A stretch of 64,000 bases of DNA from Raineyella antarctica (GCF_900092135.1 NZ_FMYF01000001.1:318883-382882), one strand, 5' to 3'. Positions 52,287-60,553 are shown, counted from the first letter of the stretch. The notes: generated by a model not told the origin, from the sequence alone. Numbers and translations are program-made.

Positions 52287-53513
52287 ATGACGTCCCGCCC
52301 CAAGGTTCTGTCCATCGTCCTCGCCGGGGGTGAGGGCAAGCGGCTGATGCCCTTGACCCTCGACCGGGCCAAGCCCGCGGTGCCGTTCGGTGGCACCATG
52401 CGCCTGATCGACTTCGTGTTGTCCAACATGGTCAACTCGGGTCTGCTCCAGGTCGCCGTGCTGACCCAGTACAAGTCCCACTCCCTCGACCGCCACATCA
52501 CGCTCACCTGGCGGATGTCGAACCTCATCGGCAATTACGTCACGCCGGTGCCCGCCCAGCAGCGGCTCGGTCCGCACTGGTACCAGGGCAGCGCGGACGC
52601 GATCTACCAGTCGATGAACCTGATCCGCGACGCCAATCCGGACTATGTCGTCGTCTTCGGCGCCGACAACATCTACCGGATGGACATCGACCAGATGCTG
52701 AAGGCCCACATCGACTCCGGTCTCGGGCTGACCGTCGCCGGTATCCGCGTTCCCCGGGCCGAGGCCAGCGCGTTCGGCATCATCGACGCCGCGGGGGACG
52801 CCAAGATCCGCCAGTTCCTCGAGAAGCCGGCCGACCCGCCCGGACTGCCCGACAGCCCGGACGAGTCCTTCGCCTCCATGGGCAACTACATCTTCAACAA
52901 GGACGCCCTGGTCGCGGCCCTCGAGGCGGATGCCGCCGACGAGAACGCCCGCCACGACATGGGTGGTGACATCGTCCCGATGTTCGTGGAGAAGGGCGAC
53001 GCCCAGGTCTACGACTTCACCCAGAACGAGGTACCCGGCGCGACCGAGGAGGACCGCAACTACTGGCGTGACGTGGGCACCATCGACGCCTTCTTCGACG
53101 CGCACATGGACCTGGTCGCGGTGAAGCCGAACTTCAACCTCTACAACGACGAGTGGCCGATCTTCACCTACCAGCGCCAGCTGCCGGGGGCGAAGTTCAC
53201 CCTTCGTGGCACGGCGGAGGACTCCATCGTCTCGACCGGCAGCATCATCTCCGGTGGTGACGTGGACTCCTCGGTGCTGTCCCCGCAGGTACGGGTGGAG
53301 AAGTGGTCGAAGGTCGAGCAGTCGATCCTGATGGACAACGCCCAGATCGGCCGCAACGCCGTCGTCCGCCGGGCGATCCTCGACAAGAACGTGATCGTCG
53401 AGCGCGGTGCCGAGGTCGGTGTCGACCACGAGGCCGACCGGGCGCGAGGTCTCACCGTGTCCTCCGGTGGCATCACCGTGGTCCCGAAGGACTTCGTGGT
53501 CAAGGCCATCTGA
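52287..53513 (+). CDS. glgC: Glucose-1-phosphate adenylyltransferase
   Basis: A 408-residue nucleotidyltransferase making ADP-glucose. The pyrophosphorylase motif is [14 protein letters not shown] (residues 11-24), followed by [18 protein letters not shown] and the C-terminal beta-helix with [16 protein letters not shown]. Length and motifs match actinobacterial GlgC (M. tuberculosis Rv1213). It is divergent from glgA across 108 bp and is expected to be allosterically controlled as in other bacteria. It starts leaderless-like and is followed by a 14-bp hairpin. Confidence 0.97.
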   Translation: MTSRPKVLSIVLAGGEGKRLMPLTLDRAKPAVPFGGTMRLIDFVLSNMVNSGLLQVAVLTQYKSHSLDRHITLTWRMSNLIGNYVTPVPAQQRLGPHWYQGSADAIYQSMNLIRDANPDYVVVFGADNIYRMDIDQMLKAHIDSGLGLTVAGIRVPRAEASAFGIIDAAGDAKIRQFLEKPADPPGLPDSPDESFASMGNYIFNKDALVAALEADAADENARHDMGGDIVPMFVEKGDAQVYDFTQNEVPGATEEDRNYWRDVGTIDAFFDAHMDLVAVKPNFNLYNDEWPIFTYQRQLPGAKFTLRGTAEDSIVSTGSIISGGDVDSSVLSPQVRVEKWSKVEQSILMDNAQIGRNAVVRRAILDKNVIVERGAEVGVDHEADRARGLTVSSGGITVVPKDFVVKAI

Positions 53514-53540
53514 TCCCGGTTCGCCGGGCTCGACGTCAGG

Positions 53541-53571
53541 GAGGGCCCCACCCGTCGCGGGTGGGGCCCTC
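53541..53571 (+). terminator. 14-bp perfect hairpin after glgC
   Basis: GAGGGCCCCACCCG (53541-53554) pairs exactly with 53558-53571 around the loop TCG. It starts 27 bp past the glgC stop and is the strongest hairpin of this intergenic region. Confidence 0.78.
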
Positions 53572-53577
53572 GTCATG

Positions 53578-53667
53578 CCTGCGGTGTCGTGGCCTGCGGT
53601 GTCGTGGCCTGCGGTGTCGTGGCCTGCGGTGTCGTGGCCTGCGGTGTCGTGGCCTGCGGTGTCGTGG
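53578..53667. repeat. Six exact tandem copies of a 15-bp unit
   Basis: The unit CCTGCGGTGTCGTGG is repeated six times without a mismatch, directly after the glgC terminator and 85 bp before the end of the O-methyltransferase gene. It is a multiple of three and so leaves open frames on both strands, but no supported gene runs through it. It is a candidate variable-number tandem repeat. Confidence 0.95.
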
Positions 53668-53752
53668 CCGTGGCATCCTGTCCGGCGACCGGCGTCCGGC
53701 GCTCGAGCGGGGCGGTGCAGCCGGTGAGCCGGGCGGTGCGGGAGGTGGTGAC

Positions 53753-54601
53753 TCAGTCGTCGGCGCGGGAGGCGACCAGCAGCCCGTTGCCTACCGGGAG
53801 CAGCGCCGGGATCCAGGCGGTCTCCATCGTGGTGACGGCCTCCAGGGCCTCGCGGATCACGATGGTCTCGTTGTCGTCGTTGGCCGGATCGGCGACCAGG
53901 TTGTTCCACAGGGCGTTGTTGACCACCAGCACCCCACCGGCGCGCAGCAGGCGCTGGGCCTGCTCGATGTATTCCGCGTACTCGAGCTTGTCCCCGTCGA
54001 CGAAGACCAGGTCGTACGCCGCATCGGACAGCTTGGGCATCACGGACAGCGCATCGCCGGTGATCAGGCGGAACCGGTTGCTCGGGATGCCCGCGTCGCG
54101 GAACACCCCCCGGGCGACCCGCTGGGCCTCGGGGTCGCTGTCGATGCTCGTCAGCACCCCGTCCCCGGCCATGCCTGCGAACAGGGCGAGCCCCGAGACG
54201 CCGGTCCCCGAGCCGATCTCGACGACCGAGCGGGCCCGGGCGGTCCGGGCCAGGAAGGTCAGCATGGTGGCCACGCCGGGGGCTACGGGGACGATCCCGC
54301 TCCTGGCGGCGGCTTCGCGGGCGGCGGCGGCCTCGGGTCCCTCGTGGCGGAAGTGCTCGGCGAGGGCCCAGCTGGCCTGGTCGGGTCCCTGTCGGGGCGC
54401 ACCACCGGGCTCGGCCGATTCGGCCCCCGCGGGGGCGGGCGGGGCCGGTTCCACCACCGGCGGGTTGTCCGGAGCGGTCGGGCTGAAGATGTCGTGCATC
54501 TTCGCCGCACTCGTGCTCCGCTTCGCGGTGGAGCCCGAGCCCGTGGTCGTCGCGGCAGGAGCCTGGCTGGCAGCCTTCTTGGTGGTCTTGCGCGTGGTCA
54601 C
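53753..54601 (-). CDS. SAM-dependent O-methyltransferase with low-complexity N-terminus
   Basis: A 282-residue protein of the class related to M. tuberculosis Rv1220c and catechol O-methyltransferases. The SAM site is VVEIGSGTGVSGLALF, followed by LTSIDSDPEAQ and YDLVFVDGDKLEYAEYIEQA. Residues 1-75 are a Lys/Ala/Ser/Thr then Pro/Glu-rich tail absent from most relatives (KKTTKK-like basic start). An internal ATG (MHDIF, residue 35) is an alternative start. TAGTGT at 54608-54613 (minus strand) lies 6 nt before GTG 54601. The substrate is unknown. Confidence 0.88.
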   Translation of the reverse strand: MTTRKTTKKAASQAPAATTTGSGSTAKRSTSAAKMHDIFSPTAPDNPPVVEPAPPAPAGAESAEPGGAPRQGPDQASWALAEHFRHEGPEAAAAREAAARSGIVPVAPGVATMLTFLARTARARSVVEIGSGTGVSGLALFAGMAGDGVLTSIDSDPEAQRVARGVFRDAGIPSNRFRLITGDALSVMPKLSDAAYDLVFVDGDKLEYAEYIEQAQRLLRAGGVLVVNNALWNNLVADPANDDNETIVIREALEAVTTMETAWIPALLPVGNGLLVASRADD

Positions 54602-54607
54602 GCGTCC

Positions 54608-54642
54608 ACACTAACGAATTGGGGTGGGCCTGCCCCTAACAT
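54608..54642. promoter_or_regulatory. Divergent leaderless promoters
   Basis: The 47-bp gap between the O-methyltransferase and biotinyl-protein genes has TAGTGT on the minus strand (54608-54613), 6 nt before GTG 54601, and TAACAT on the plus strand (54637-54642), 6 nt before ATG 54649. Neither gene has a ribosome site. Confidence 0.55.
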
Positions 54643-54648
54643 TGCCGT

Positions 54649-54870
54649 ATGCAACACACCGTGGTCGCAGAGTTGGTGGCATCCGTCCTCAATGTCCACG
54701 TCGCGCCCGGAGACACAGTCCAGCCTCTGGACGAGGTCGTGGTCCTCGAGTCGATGAAGATGGAGATCCCCGTCCTCGCGGAGGTCACCGGCACGGTTGC
54801 AGAGGTCGTGGTCAACGTCGGTGACGTCGTCCACGAGGGGGACCCGCTGGTCCTCGTCACGATCGCCTGA
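54649..54870 (+). CDS. Stand-alone biotinyl/lipoyl-attachment protein (TB7.3-like)
   Basis: A 73-residue single-domain carrier. The attachment lysine is K37 in ESMKMEIPV, flanked by the two beta-hairpin halves (VQPLDEVVVLE and VNVGDVVHEGDPLV). The MKM context is that of biotinylated proteins and it resembles M. tuberculosis TB7.3 (Rv3221c) in length. It may be a mobile carboxyl carrier, but no carboxylase subunit is nearby. It lies 42 bp before dapA on the same strand. Confidence 0.9.
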   Translation: MQHTVVAELVASVLNVHVAPGDTVQPLDEVVVLESMKMEIPVLAEVTGTVAEVVVNVGDVVHEGDPLVLVTIA

Positions 54871-54912
54871 TCGCTCCACCCGTCCCGTCACAGATCGGCA
54901 TAGAATCGCGCC

Positions 54913-55818
54913 ATGCCCGAGCCCACGCACATGTCCGCCCAGCCGCCGTTCGGCCGCCTGCTGACCGCCATGGTCACACCGTTCGACGCCCAGGGGGAGC
55001 TCGACCTCGCCACCGCCCGTGAACTGGCGGCGCACCTGGTCGACGACCTGCGCCACGACGGCCTGGTGGTCAACGGCACGACCGGTGAGGCCCCGACGAC
55101 CACCGATGCGGAGAAGGCGGCACTCGTCGCGGCTGTCGTCGAGGAGGTCGGCGACCGGGCACACGTTGTCGCGGGAGTGGGCACGAACGACACCCGGCAC
55201 ACCTGCGAGCTAGCTCGCCAGGCGGCCGCCGCCGGTGCCCACGGGCTGCTCGTTGTGACCCCCTACTACTCCAAGCCGCCACAGGAGGGCCTGCTGGCGC
55301 ACTTCCGTACGGCCGCCGACAGCACCGACCTGCCGATCATGGTGTACGACATCCCGGCGCGTGCCGGCGTGCCGGTCGACACCCGTACGCTGATCGCCCT
55401 CGCCGAGCACCCGCGGATCGTCGCGGTCAAGGACGCCAAGGGCCTGATCGTCGAGTCCTCGAAGGTGATCGCGGAGACGGACCTCGCCTACTACGCCGGT
55501 GACGACGCGATCACCCTGCCGCTGCTCTCGGTCGGCGGCGTGGGCCTCGTGGGCACCTCCACGCACTTCACCGGGGCCCTGGCCAAGGACATGATCGAGG
55601 CCTGGGTGGCCGGGGACGCACGGACCGCGCTGGCCCTGCACCAGCGGGCGCTGCCGGCGTTCCAGGGCGTCTTCGCCGCCCAGGGCTGCAGCATGGTCAA
55701 GGCCGGCCTGGCGCGCACCTGGCGCTCCGTGGGTGACCTGCGCTCCCCGCAGGTGCTGCCGTCCCCGGCGCTGGTCGACGCGTTCATCGCCACCCTGCGT
55801 GCGGCCGACATTGCGTGA
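54913..55818 (+). CDS. dapA: 4-hydroxy-tetrahydrodipicolinate synthase
   Basis: A 301-residue TIM-barrel aldolase joining pyruvate and aspartate semialdehyde, the first step toward diaminopimelate. The Schiff-base lysine is K173 (RIVAVKDAKG), with the catalytic Tyr in IMVYDIPARAG and NGTTGEAPTTT near residue 54. TAGAAT at 54901-54906 lies 6 nt upstream of the ATG without a ribosome site. With dapC, dapD and dapE about 5-11 kb away, most of the succinylase route is in one region; in M. tuberculosis dapA is elsewhere. Confidence 0.95.
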   Translation: MPEPTHMSAQPPFGRLLTAMVTPFDAQGELDLATARELAAHLVDDLRHDGLVVNGTTGEAPTTTDAEKAALVAAVVEEVGDRAHVVAGVGTNDTRHTCELARQAAAAGAHGLLVVTPYYSKPPQEGLLAHFRTAADSTDLPIMVYDIPARAGVPVDTRTLIALAEHPRIVAVKDAKGLIVESSKVIAETDLAYYAGDDAITLPLLSVGGVGLVGTSTHFTGALAKDMIEAWVAGDARTALALHQRALPAFQGVFAAQGCSMVKAGLARTWRSVGDLRSPQVLPSPALVDAFIATLRAADIA

Positions 55819-55908
55819 GCCGTCCGCGTCCCCGCGGCCCGGCCGTGGGGACGTCCGTCCGGAACGCGCGTGCCGGCATGGTCGTACGAGTCGGCTAGCG
55901 TAGGCGAC

Positions 55909-56346
55909 GTGTTCGGTCTGGGTGCGGGAGAGATCGCGTTCATCGCTGTGATTGCGGTGATCCTGTGGGGACCCGACAAGCTCCCCGAGCTTGCCCGGAA
56001 GGCTGCTCGGCTGATCCAGTTCTTCCGCCAGGTCGCCAACAATGCGCAGACGTCGGTGCGCTCCGAACTCGGCCCGGGCTTCGAGGACTTCGACATCACC
56101 GACCCCAAGGGCTCGGTCCGCCGCTACGTGATGAAGCAGGGCGGCCTGGACGGGGTGGACGACCTGGTCGCCACCCTGCGGGAGGCCACCGCCGAGCTGG
56201 ACGATGCCGCCGCAGACATCCGTCGCACCATCGACGCCAACGGCGACGGCGTGATCGACGCCGGTGAGCTGGCGGCGGCGCGGGCCGCGGCCTCGGCGGG
56301 CAGCCGCGTCCGGGAAGGCGCACCCTTCGACCCCGAGGCGACCTAG
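55909..56346 (+). CDS. tatB: Sec-independent translocase subunit TatB with EF-hand-like tail
   Basis: A 145-residue TatB. Residues 1-20 (FGLGAGEIAFIAVIAVILW) form the membrane helix, followed by the hinge GPDKLPELARKAARL and an amphipathic helix. It helps the TatC complex receive folded proteins with twin-arginine signals. The C-terminal region holds DANGDGVIDAGE at residues 109-120, an exact canonical EF-hand loop, between two predicted helices; TatB is not known for calcium binding. TAGCGT at 55896-55901 lies 7 nt before GTG 55909. In M. tuberculosis tatB (Rv1224) is also in this neighbourhood, after htrA. Confidence 0.93.
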   Translation: MFGLGAGEIAFIAVIAVILWGPDKLPELARKAARLIQFFRQVANNAQTSVRSELGPGFEDFDITDPKGSVRRYVMKQGGLDGVDDLVATLREATAELDDAAADIRRTIDANGDGVIDAGELAAARAAASAGSRVREGAPFDPEAT

Positions 56347-56348
56347 TC

Positions 56349-56393
56349 CGCCAGAACAAGCACCGCCAGAACAAGCACCGCCAGGACGAGCGC
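56349..56393. repeat. Three tandem copies of a 15-bp unit
   Basis: CGCCAGAACAAGCAC occurs twice exactly (56349-56378), then a third copy with three changes (56379-56393). It lies between the tatB stop and the hairpin and is noncoding. The period equals that of the repeat at 53578 but the sequence is unrelated. Confidence 0.85.
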
Positions 56394-56430
56394 CGGCCGG
56401 TCACGCGCCCAGGGGCGCGTGACCGGCCGG
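56393..56430. terminator. 17-bp hairpin between tatB and mrp
   Basis: CCGGCCGGTCACGCGCC (56393-56409) pairs with 56414-56430 around CAGG. It serves two convergent genes and is one of the longest perfect stems in the window. Confidence 0.72.
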
Positions 56431-56449
56431 TGGTGGTTCGGCGCGGGTG

Positions 56450-57628
56450 TCAGCCCTGGACCGGGGTGACGCCCAGCGACATGCCGGCCAGGCCGCGGGG
56501 CTTGGCGGCCAGCGTCGCGGCGACCTGCTCGATCACGGCGGCGGACGGGCCGGGCTCGGCCGAGCCCACGACCGGTTCGCCCTCGTCACCGGCGACCCGC
56601 AGCGTGACGTCCAGCGGGATCCGTCCCAGCAGCGGCACGTCGTAGCCCAGGCGGCCCGACAGCGTACGGGAGACCTGCTCGCCGCCACCGGAGCCGAAGA
56701 TGTCGACCTCGTGGGTCTCGCCGCACTTCGGGCAGGTGGCCTCGAGGTAGGACATGTTCTCGACCACGCCGATGACCCGCTGGTGCAGCATGTCGGCCAT
56801 GGTCCCGGCCCGCTCCGCGACCTCCGCGGCGGCGGCCTGCGGGGTGGTCACCACGAGCACCTCGGCGTCGGGGAGCTTGGCGCCCAGCGACATCGCGACG
56901 TCGCCGGTGCCCGGGGGCAGGTCGACGACCAGGTAGTCCAGGTCGCCCCAGTAGACGTCGGCGAGCATCTGCTGCAGGGCGCGGTCCAGGATCGGGCCGC
57001 GCCAGGCGATCACCTGGTCACGGCTCTGCTTGAGCATGCCGATCGACATCACCTTCAGGTCCCCGTACGGCACCGGCATGATGTACTCGCCGACCATGGT
57101 CGGCTGCGCCTCGGCCAGGCCGAGCATCGGGGGGATCGAGTGGCCGTAGATGTCGGCGTCGAGGATGCCGACCTTCTTCCCGCCACGGGCCAGGGCGAGG
57201 GCCAGGTTGGCGGTCACGGAGGACTTGCCGACGCCGCCCTTGCCGGAGGAGACCAGCAGCACCCGGGTCAGGTTGCCCGGCTTGGCGAAGGGGATCTCGT
57301 GCTGCTCGACCCCGCCTCGCAGCTGGACGTTGAGCGCCTTGCGCTGCTCGTCGGTCATCACCCCGAGCTCGACCTTCGCGCCGGCCACACCTGGGATCCC
57401 GCTGACAGCCTTCTGCACGTCCTCGGTGATCGTGGTGTGCAGCGGGCAGAACTGGACGGTCAGCAGCACCTCGACGGTCACCACCCCGTCCGCGTCGATG
57501 TCGATCCGGGGGATCATGCCCAGCTCCATCAGCGGCCGTTTGATCTCCGGGTCCATCACGCGGGACAGCGAGGCCACGACGGCCTTCATCAGGGGGTGGT
57601 CCGGGGGAGTCGTCACGACGTCAGGCAT
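56450..57628 (-). CDS. Mrp/NBP35-family iron-sulfur carrier ATPase
   Basis: A 392-residue P-loop ATPase that carries Fe-S clusters to target proteins. Residues 1-105 are a MIP18/DUF59 domain (ASLSRVMDPEIKRPL), then a deviant Walker A SSGKGGVGKSS at 127-137, DADIYGHSIPPMLG, VVDLPPGTGD and a CPKC pair near 285 for cluster binding. ATG 57628 is preferred: TAGCCT at 57636-57641 (minus strand) is 7 nt upstream. An in-frame start at 57655 would overlap that box. Equivalent to M. tuberculosis Rv1229c. Confidence 0.93.
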   Translation of the reverse strand: MPDVVTTPPDHPLMKAVVASLSRVMDPEIKRPLMELGMIPRIDIDADGVVTVEVLLTVQFCPLHTTITEDVQKAVSGIPGVAGAKVELGVMTDEQRKALNVQLRGGVEQHEIPFAKPGNLTRVLLVSSGKGGVGKSSVTANLALALARGGKKVGILDADIYGHSIPPMLGLAEAQPTMVGEYIMPVPYGDLKVMSIGMLKQSRDQVIAWRGPILDRALQQMLADVYWGDLDYLVVDLPPGTGDVAMSLGAKLPDAEVLVVTTPQAAAAEVAERAGTMADMLHQRVIGVVENMSYLEATCPKCGETHEVDIFGSGGGEQVSRTLSGRLGYDVPLLGRIPLDVTLRVAGDEGEPVVGSAEPGPSAAVIEQVAATLAAKPRGLAGMSLGVTPVQG

Positions 57629-57661
57629 GCGCCCTAGGCTAACCGCTCCGGGCAACCGCCC

Positions 57662-58207
57662 CTACGGACGATCGACAGGCGTGCGTCGCTGCCACTCCCG
57701 CTCGCCGCGGGACTGGTCCTCACCGTCGCGCTCGTCGTCGTCCAGCTCCGCGAGCATCTCGCGGAGCTCGTTGCGCAGCTCCGAGCGGATGTAGTCGCGG
57801 GTGGCCATCTCGCTGACCGAGGCGCGCAGCGACGCGATCTCGCGGGCGAGGAAGTCCATGTCGGCCCGGCTCTGCGAGGCCTGCTTGCGATCCTCGGCCA
57901 GCCGGACGTGGTCGCGGTCGGTCTGCCGGTTCTCGGCCAGCAGGATCAGCGGTGCGGAGTAGGACGCCTGGGTGGAGAAGAACAGGTTGAGCAGGATGAA
58001 CGGGTAGGGGTCCCACTTCAGCCCGAACAGGCCGATGACGTTGATGGCCACCCAGATGATCACGAAGACGGTCATCCAGCCCAGGAAGGCGGGGGTGCCC
58101 ATGAACCGGGCGAAGGTCTCGGCGAACCGACCAAAGGTGTCGTCGTCGCTGCTGTTGCGCCGCCAGATCGAGATCCGGCCGGGCGTGCTGAGGCGGCTAT
58201 CGGCCAT
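57662..58207 (-). CDS. DUF1003 membrane protein
   Basis: A 181-residue protein with two membrane helices (FLGWMTVFVIIWVAINVIGLF and YPFILLNLFFSTQASYSAPLI, about residues 40-85) and a highly charged C-terminal coiled coil. The segment DPYPFILLNLFFS is the DUF1003 signature. Function unknown. Its ATG overlaps the stop of the MgtE_N/CBS gene by 11 bp, so the two are co-translated and may act together in magnesium homeostasis. Confidence 0.9.
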   Translation of the reverse strand: MADSRLSTPGRISIWRRNSSDDDTFGRFAETFARFMGTPAFLGWMTVFVIIWVAINVIGLFGLKWDPYPFILLNLFFSTQASYSAPLILLAENRQTDRDHVRLAEDRKQASQSRADMDFLAREIASLRASVSEMATRDYIRSELRNELREMLAELDDDERDGEDQSRGEREWQRRTPVDRP

Positions 58208-59543
58208 CGCGGGCCCCCTTCGGCCGGTCGGGGGTGCGCGCGCGGCGCAGTTCCAGGTCCCGTACGTGCCGGTCCGAGCTCCAGTGCGCCTCGCTCGGGG
58301 CCAGTCCGTCCATCTGGTCGCCTCGCCAGTCATCGGGCAGCATCGCGTCGAGGACGTCGTCGACGGTCACCGCGCCGAGCAGTTGGCGCTCCTCGTTCAC
58401 CACGGGGGCACAGACCAGGTTGTAGGTGGCGAAGTAGCGGCTCACGGTGGAGACGTGCGCGCTGGGCTTGAGCGGCTCCAGGTCGGTGTCGACCAGGCTG
58501 GAGACCAGCACCGAGGGTGGTTCGCGCAACAGGCGCTGGACGTGGACGGCGCCGAGGAAGCGACCGGTCGGTGCCTCCAGCGGGGAACGGCAGACGTACA
58601 CCATCCCGGCCAGGGCCGGGGTCAGCTCCTCGTTCCGGACCCGGGCCAAGGCCGTAGCGACGGTGTCGTCGGGGGCCAGGATCACCGGCTCGGGCGTCAT
58701 CAGGCCGCCGGCGGTGTGCTCGCCGTACTCCATCAGCCGGCGGACGTCCTGGGCCTCGTCCGGCTCCATCCGGTCCAACAGCTTCTCGGCGACCTCCGGG
58801 GTCAGCTCGGCGACCAGGTCGGCGGCGTCGTCGGGGTTCATCTCCTCCAGCACGTCCGCGGCGCGCTCGACCTCCAGCGCCTGGATCAGCTCCACCTGCT
58901 CGTCCTCGGGTAGTTCCTCGAGGGCATCGGCCAGGGTCTCGTCGTCGAGGGCGTGGGCGATCTCGCTGCGCCGCTGCGGCGTCATGTCGTGCAGCTCGCG
59001 GGCGATGTCGGCGGCCTTCATGTCCTCCAGCTGGGCGAGCACCTCACGGGTCGACCGTCCGGCGCCGACGACGAACACGTCGATGTCGCTCCAGTCCACG
59101 ATCGTGTCGTACGTCCGGCGGGCGAACGGGCCGGTGGAGGCACGCAGCGCCACCTCGTCGATCTCCCAGTCGTGGGACCGGGCCTGGCGGATCGACACGT
59201 CGTAGATCCACGCCGGCTTGGTGTGCCCACGGCGCTTCACCTGGGCGTCGATCAGGTCGTGGAAGACCAGCATCTCCGACTCGCGCCGCTCGAAGCGTCG
59301 GGTGTTGAGCACCCCGGAGATGGTCACCTGGAGCGCCTCGATGTTGTGCACCCGGACCATCGGGACGAACACCCGGTGCTGGGCGAACAGCTCGACGACC
59401 AGCCCCTTCGCCCGTGGGGCCCGGCCGGCGGAGCGGACCTGGACGACCACGTCGCGGACCGTCCCCAGCTTGTCGCCCGCAGTGTCCATCACCGGCAGTC
59501 GGCGCAGCCGGGACAGGAAGATCGAGGAGTTGGTCGCGCTCAC
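58197..59543 (-). CDS. MgtE_N/CBS-domain protein without the transporter part
   Basis: A 448-residue soluble protein. About residues 10-110 resemble a PRC-barrel-like fold (GDKLGTVRDVVVQVRSAG); about 195-300 are the MgtE N superhelix rich in DDAADLVAEL repeats (LPEDEQVELIQAL, MNPDDAADLV, MEPDEAQDVRRLM); about 305-420 form two CBS domains (TAGGLMTPEPVIL, CAPVVNEERQLLGAVTVDDVL). In MgtE these parts sense Mg2+ and gate the channel, but no membrane helices follow here. GTG 59543 has TACTCT at 59551-59556 (minus strand) 7 nt upstream. Corresponds to M. tuberculosis Rv1232c. Confidence 0.9.
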   Translation of the reverse strand: MSATNSSIFLSRLRRLPVMDTAGDKLGTVRDVVVQVRSAGRAPRAKGLVVELFAQHRVFVPMVRVHNIEALQVTISGVLNTRRFERRESEMLVFHDLIDAQVKRRGHTKPAWIYDVSIRQARSHDWEIDEVALRASTGPFARRTYDTIVDWSDIDVFVVGAGRSTREVLAQLEDMKAADIARELHDMTPQRRSEIAHALDDETLADALEELPEDEQVELIQALEVERAADVLEEMNPDDAADLVAELTPEVAEKLLDRMEPDEAQDVRRLMEYGEHTAGGLMTPEPVILAPDDTVATALARVRNEELTPALAGMVYVCRSPLEAPTGRFLGAVHVQRLLREPPSVLVSSLVDTDLEPLKPSAHVSTVSRYFATYNLVCAPVVNEERQLLGAVTVDDVLDAMLPDDWRGDQMDGLAPSEAHWSSDRHVRDLELRRARTPDRPKGARDGR

Positions 59544-59590
59544 GTGGGGGAGAGTACCCCGTGCTTGCAGCCGACGAATAGGGTTGCGGT

Positions 59591-60550
59591 GTGGTGTCCT
59601 CCAATCAGCCAGCTGTGCCAGCCATCCGCCGTACGGTCCTCGCCGTGCCGGGTTCCAGCGACCGGTTCCTGACCAAGGGCCTCGGGCTGGGGGTGGACGC
59701 AGTCTTCCTCGACCTGGAGGATGCCGTCGCCCCGCCTGCCAAGGCCGAGGCCCGCGGCCGGATCGTGGAGTACCTGCACAAGGACTGGGCTGCTCCAACG
59801 GTCACCGTCCGGGTGAACGACTGGACCACCCAGTGGACCTACGCGGACGTGATCGAGGTGGTCGCCGGGGCCGGTGACCGGATCGACGCCCTGGTGCTGC
59901 CCAAGGTGCAGGGTCCCGACCACATCCGGGCGCTCGACCTGCTGCTGACCCAGGTGGAGCGTACGCACGGCCTGCCGGTCGGCCGGATCGGGATCGAGGC
60001 CCAGGTCGAGGACGCCCGCGGCCTGCTCAACGCGGATGCGATCGCCGGTGCCTCCGCGCGGATGCGCTCCCTGGTCTACGGTCCGGGCGACTTCGCCGCG
60101 TCGATGGGCATGCCGAGCCTCAACGTCGGCGCGCAGCCGGCCGGCTACGAGATCGCCGACGCCTACCACCACGTGCTGATGACGATCCTGGTCGCCGCGC
60201 GCGCCCACGGCATCGCCGCGATCGACGGGCCGTACGTGGCCATCCGCGACGTGGAGGGCTTCACCGCCGCCGCCCGCCGGGTCGCGGCCCTCGGCTACGA
60301 CGGCAAGTGGGTGCTGCATCCGGCCCAGGTCGAGGCCGGCAACGCCGCCTTCACCCCGGACCGGGCAGCGTACGACCGGGCCGAGCGGATCATGGCCCGC
60401 TACGCCGAGGCCACCTCGCAGGCCGGTGGCGCGGTGGGCGCTATCGTCGTGGACGACGAGATGGTGGACGAGGCCGGGATGAAGCTGGCCGCCACCGTCG
60501 CTGCCCGCGGCCGCGCGGCCGGCATGTCACCGACACAGGAGGAGGACTGA
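59591..60550 (+). CDS. HpcH/HpaI aldolase / CitE-like CoA ester lyase
   Basis: A 319-residue TIM-barrel enzyme of the citrate-lyase beta-subunit and malyl-CoA lyase group, which cleaves or forms C-C bonds in CoA esters using Mg2+. Family motifs are LAVPGSSDRFLTKG, DAVFLDLEDAVAPPAKAEAR, LPKVQGPDHI and GYDGKWVLHPAQVE. No citrate lyase alpha or gamma genes are present, so it is a stand-alone CitE-like enzyme. GTG 59591 has TAGGGT at 59579-59584, 6 nt upstream, and is divergent from the MgtE_N/CBS gene. Confidence 0.92.
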   Translation: MVSSNQPAVPAIRRTVLAVPGSSDRFLTKGLGLGVDAVFLDLEDAVAPPAKAEARGRIVEYLHKDWAAPTVTVRVNDWTTQWTYADVIEVVAGAGDRIDALVLPKVQGPDHIRALDLLLTQVERTHGLPVGRIGIEAQVEDARGLLNADAIAGASARMRSLVYGPGDFAASMGMPSLNVGAQPAGYEIADAYHHVLMTILVAARAHGIAAIDGPYVAIRDVEGFTAAARRVAALGYDGKWVLHPAQVEAGNAAFTPDRAAYDRAERIMARYAEATSQAGGAVGAIVVDDEMVDEAGMKLAATVAARGRAAGMSPTQEED

Positions 60551-60553
60551 GGG

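Noticed and set aside
53578-53667. CRISPR array or repeat protein
   Set aside because: The 15-bp units are directly tandem with no spacers, and no start site or supported frame runs through them.
50961-54611. Very long open frame (over 1200 codons) on the minus strand through glgA, glgC and the methyltransferase
   Set aside because: Only its last 405 codons match a known family (glgA). The rest is the antisense shadow of glgC, typical of high-GC DNA.
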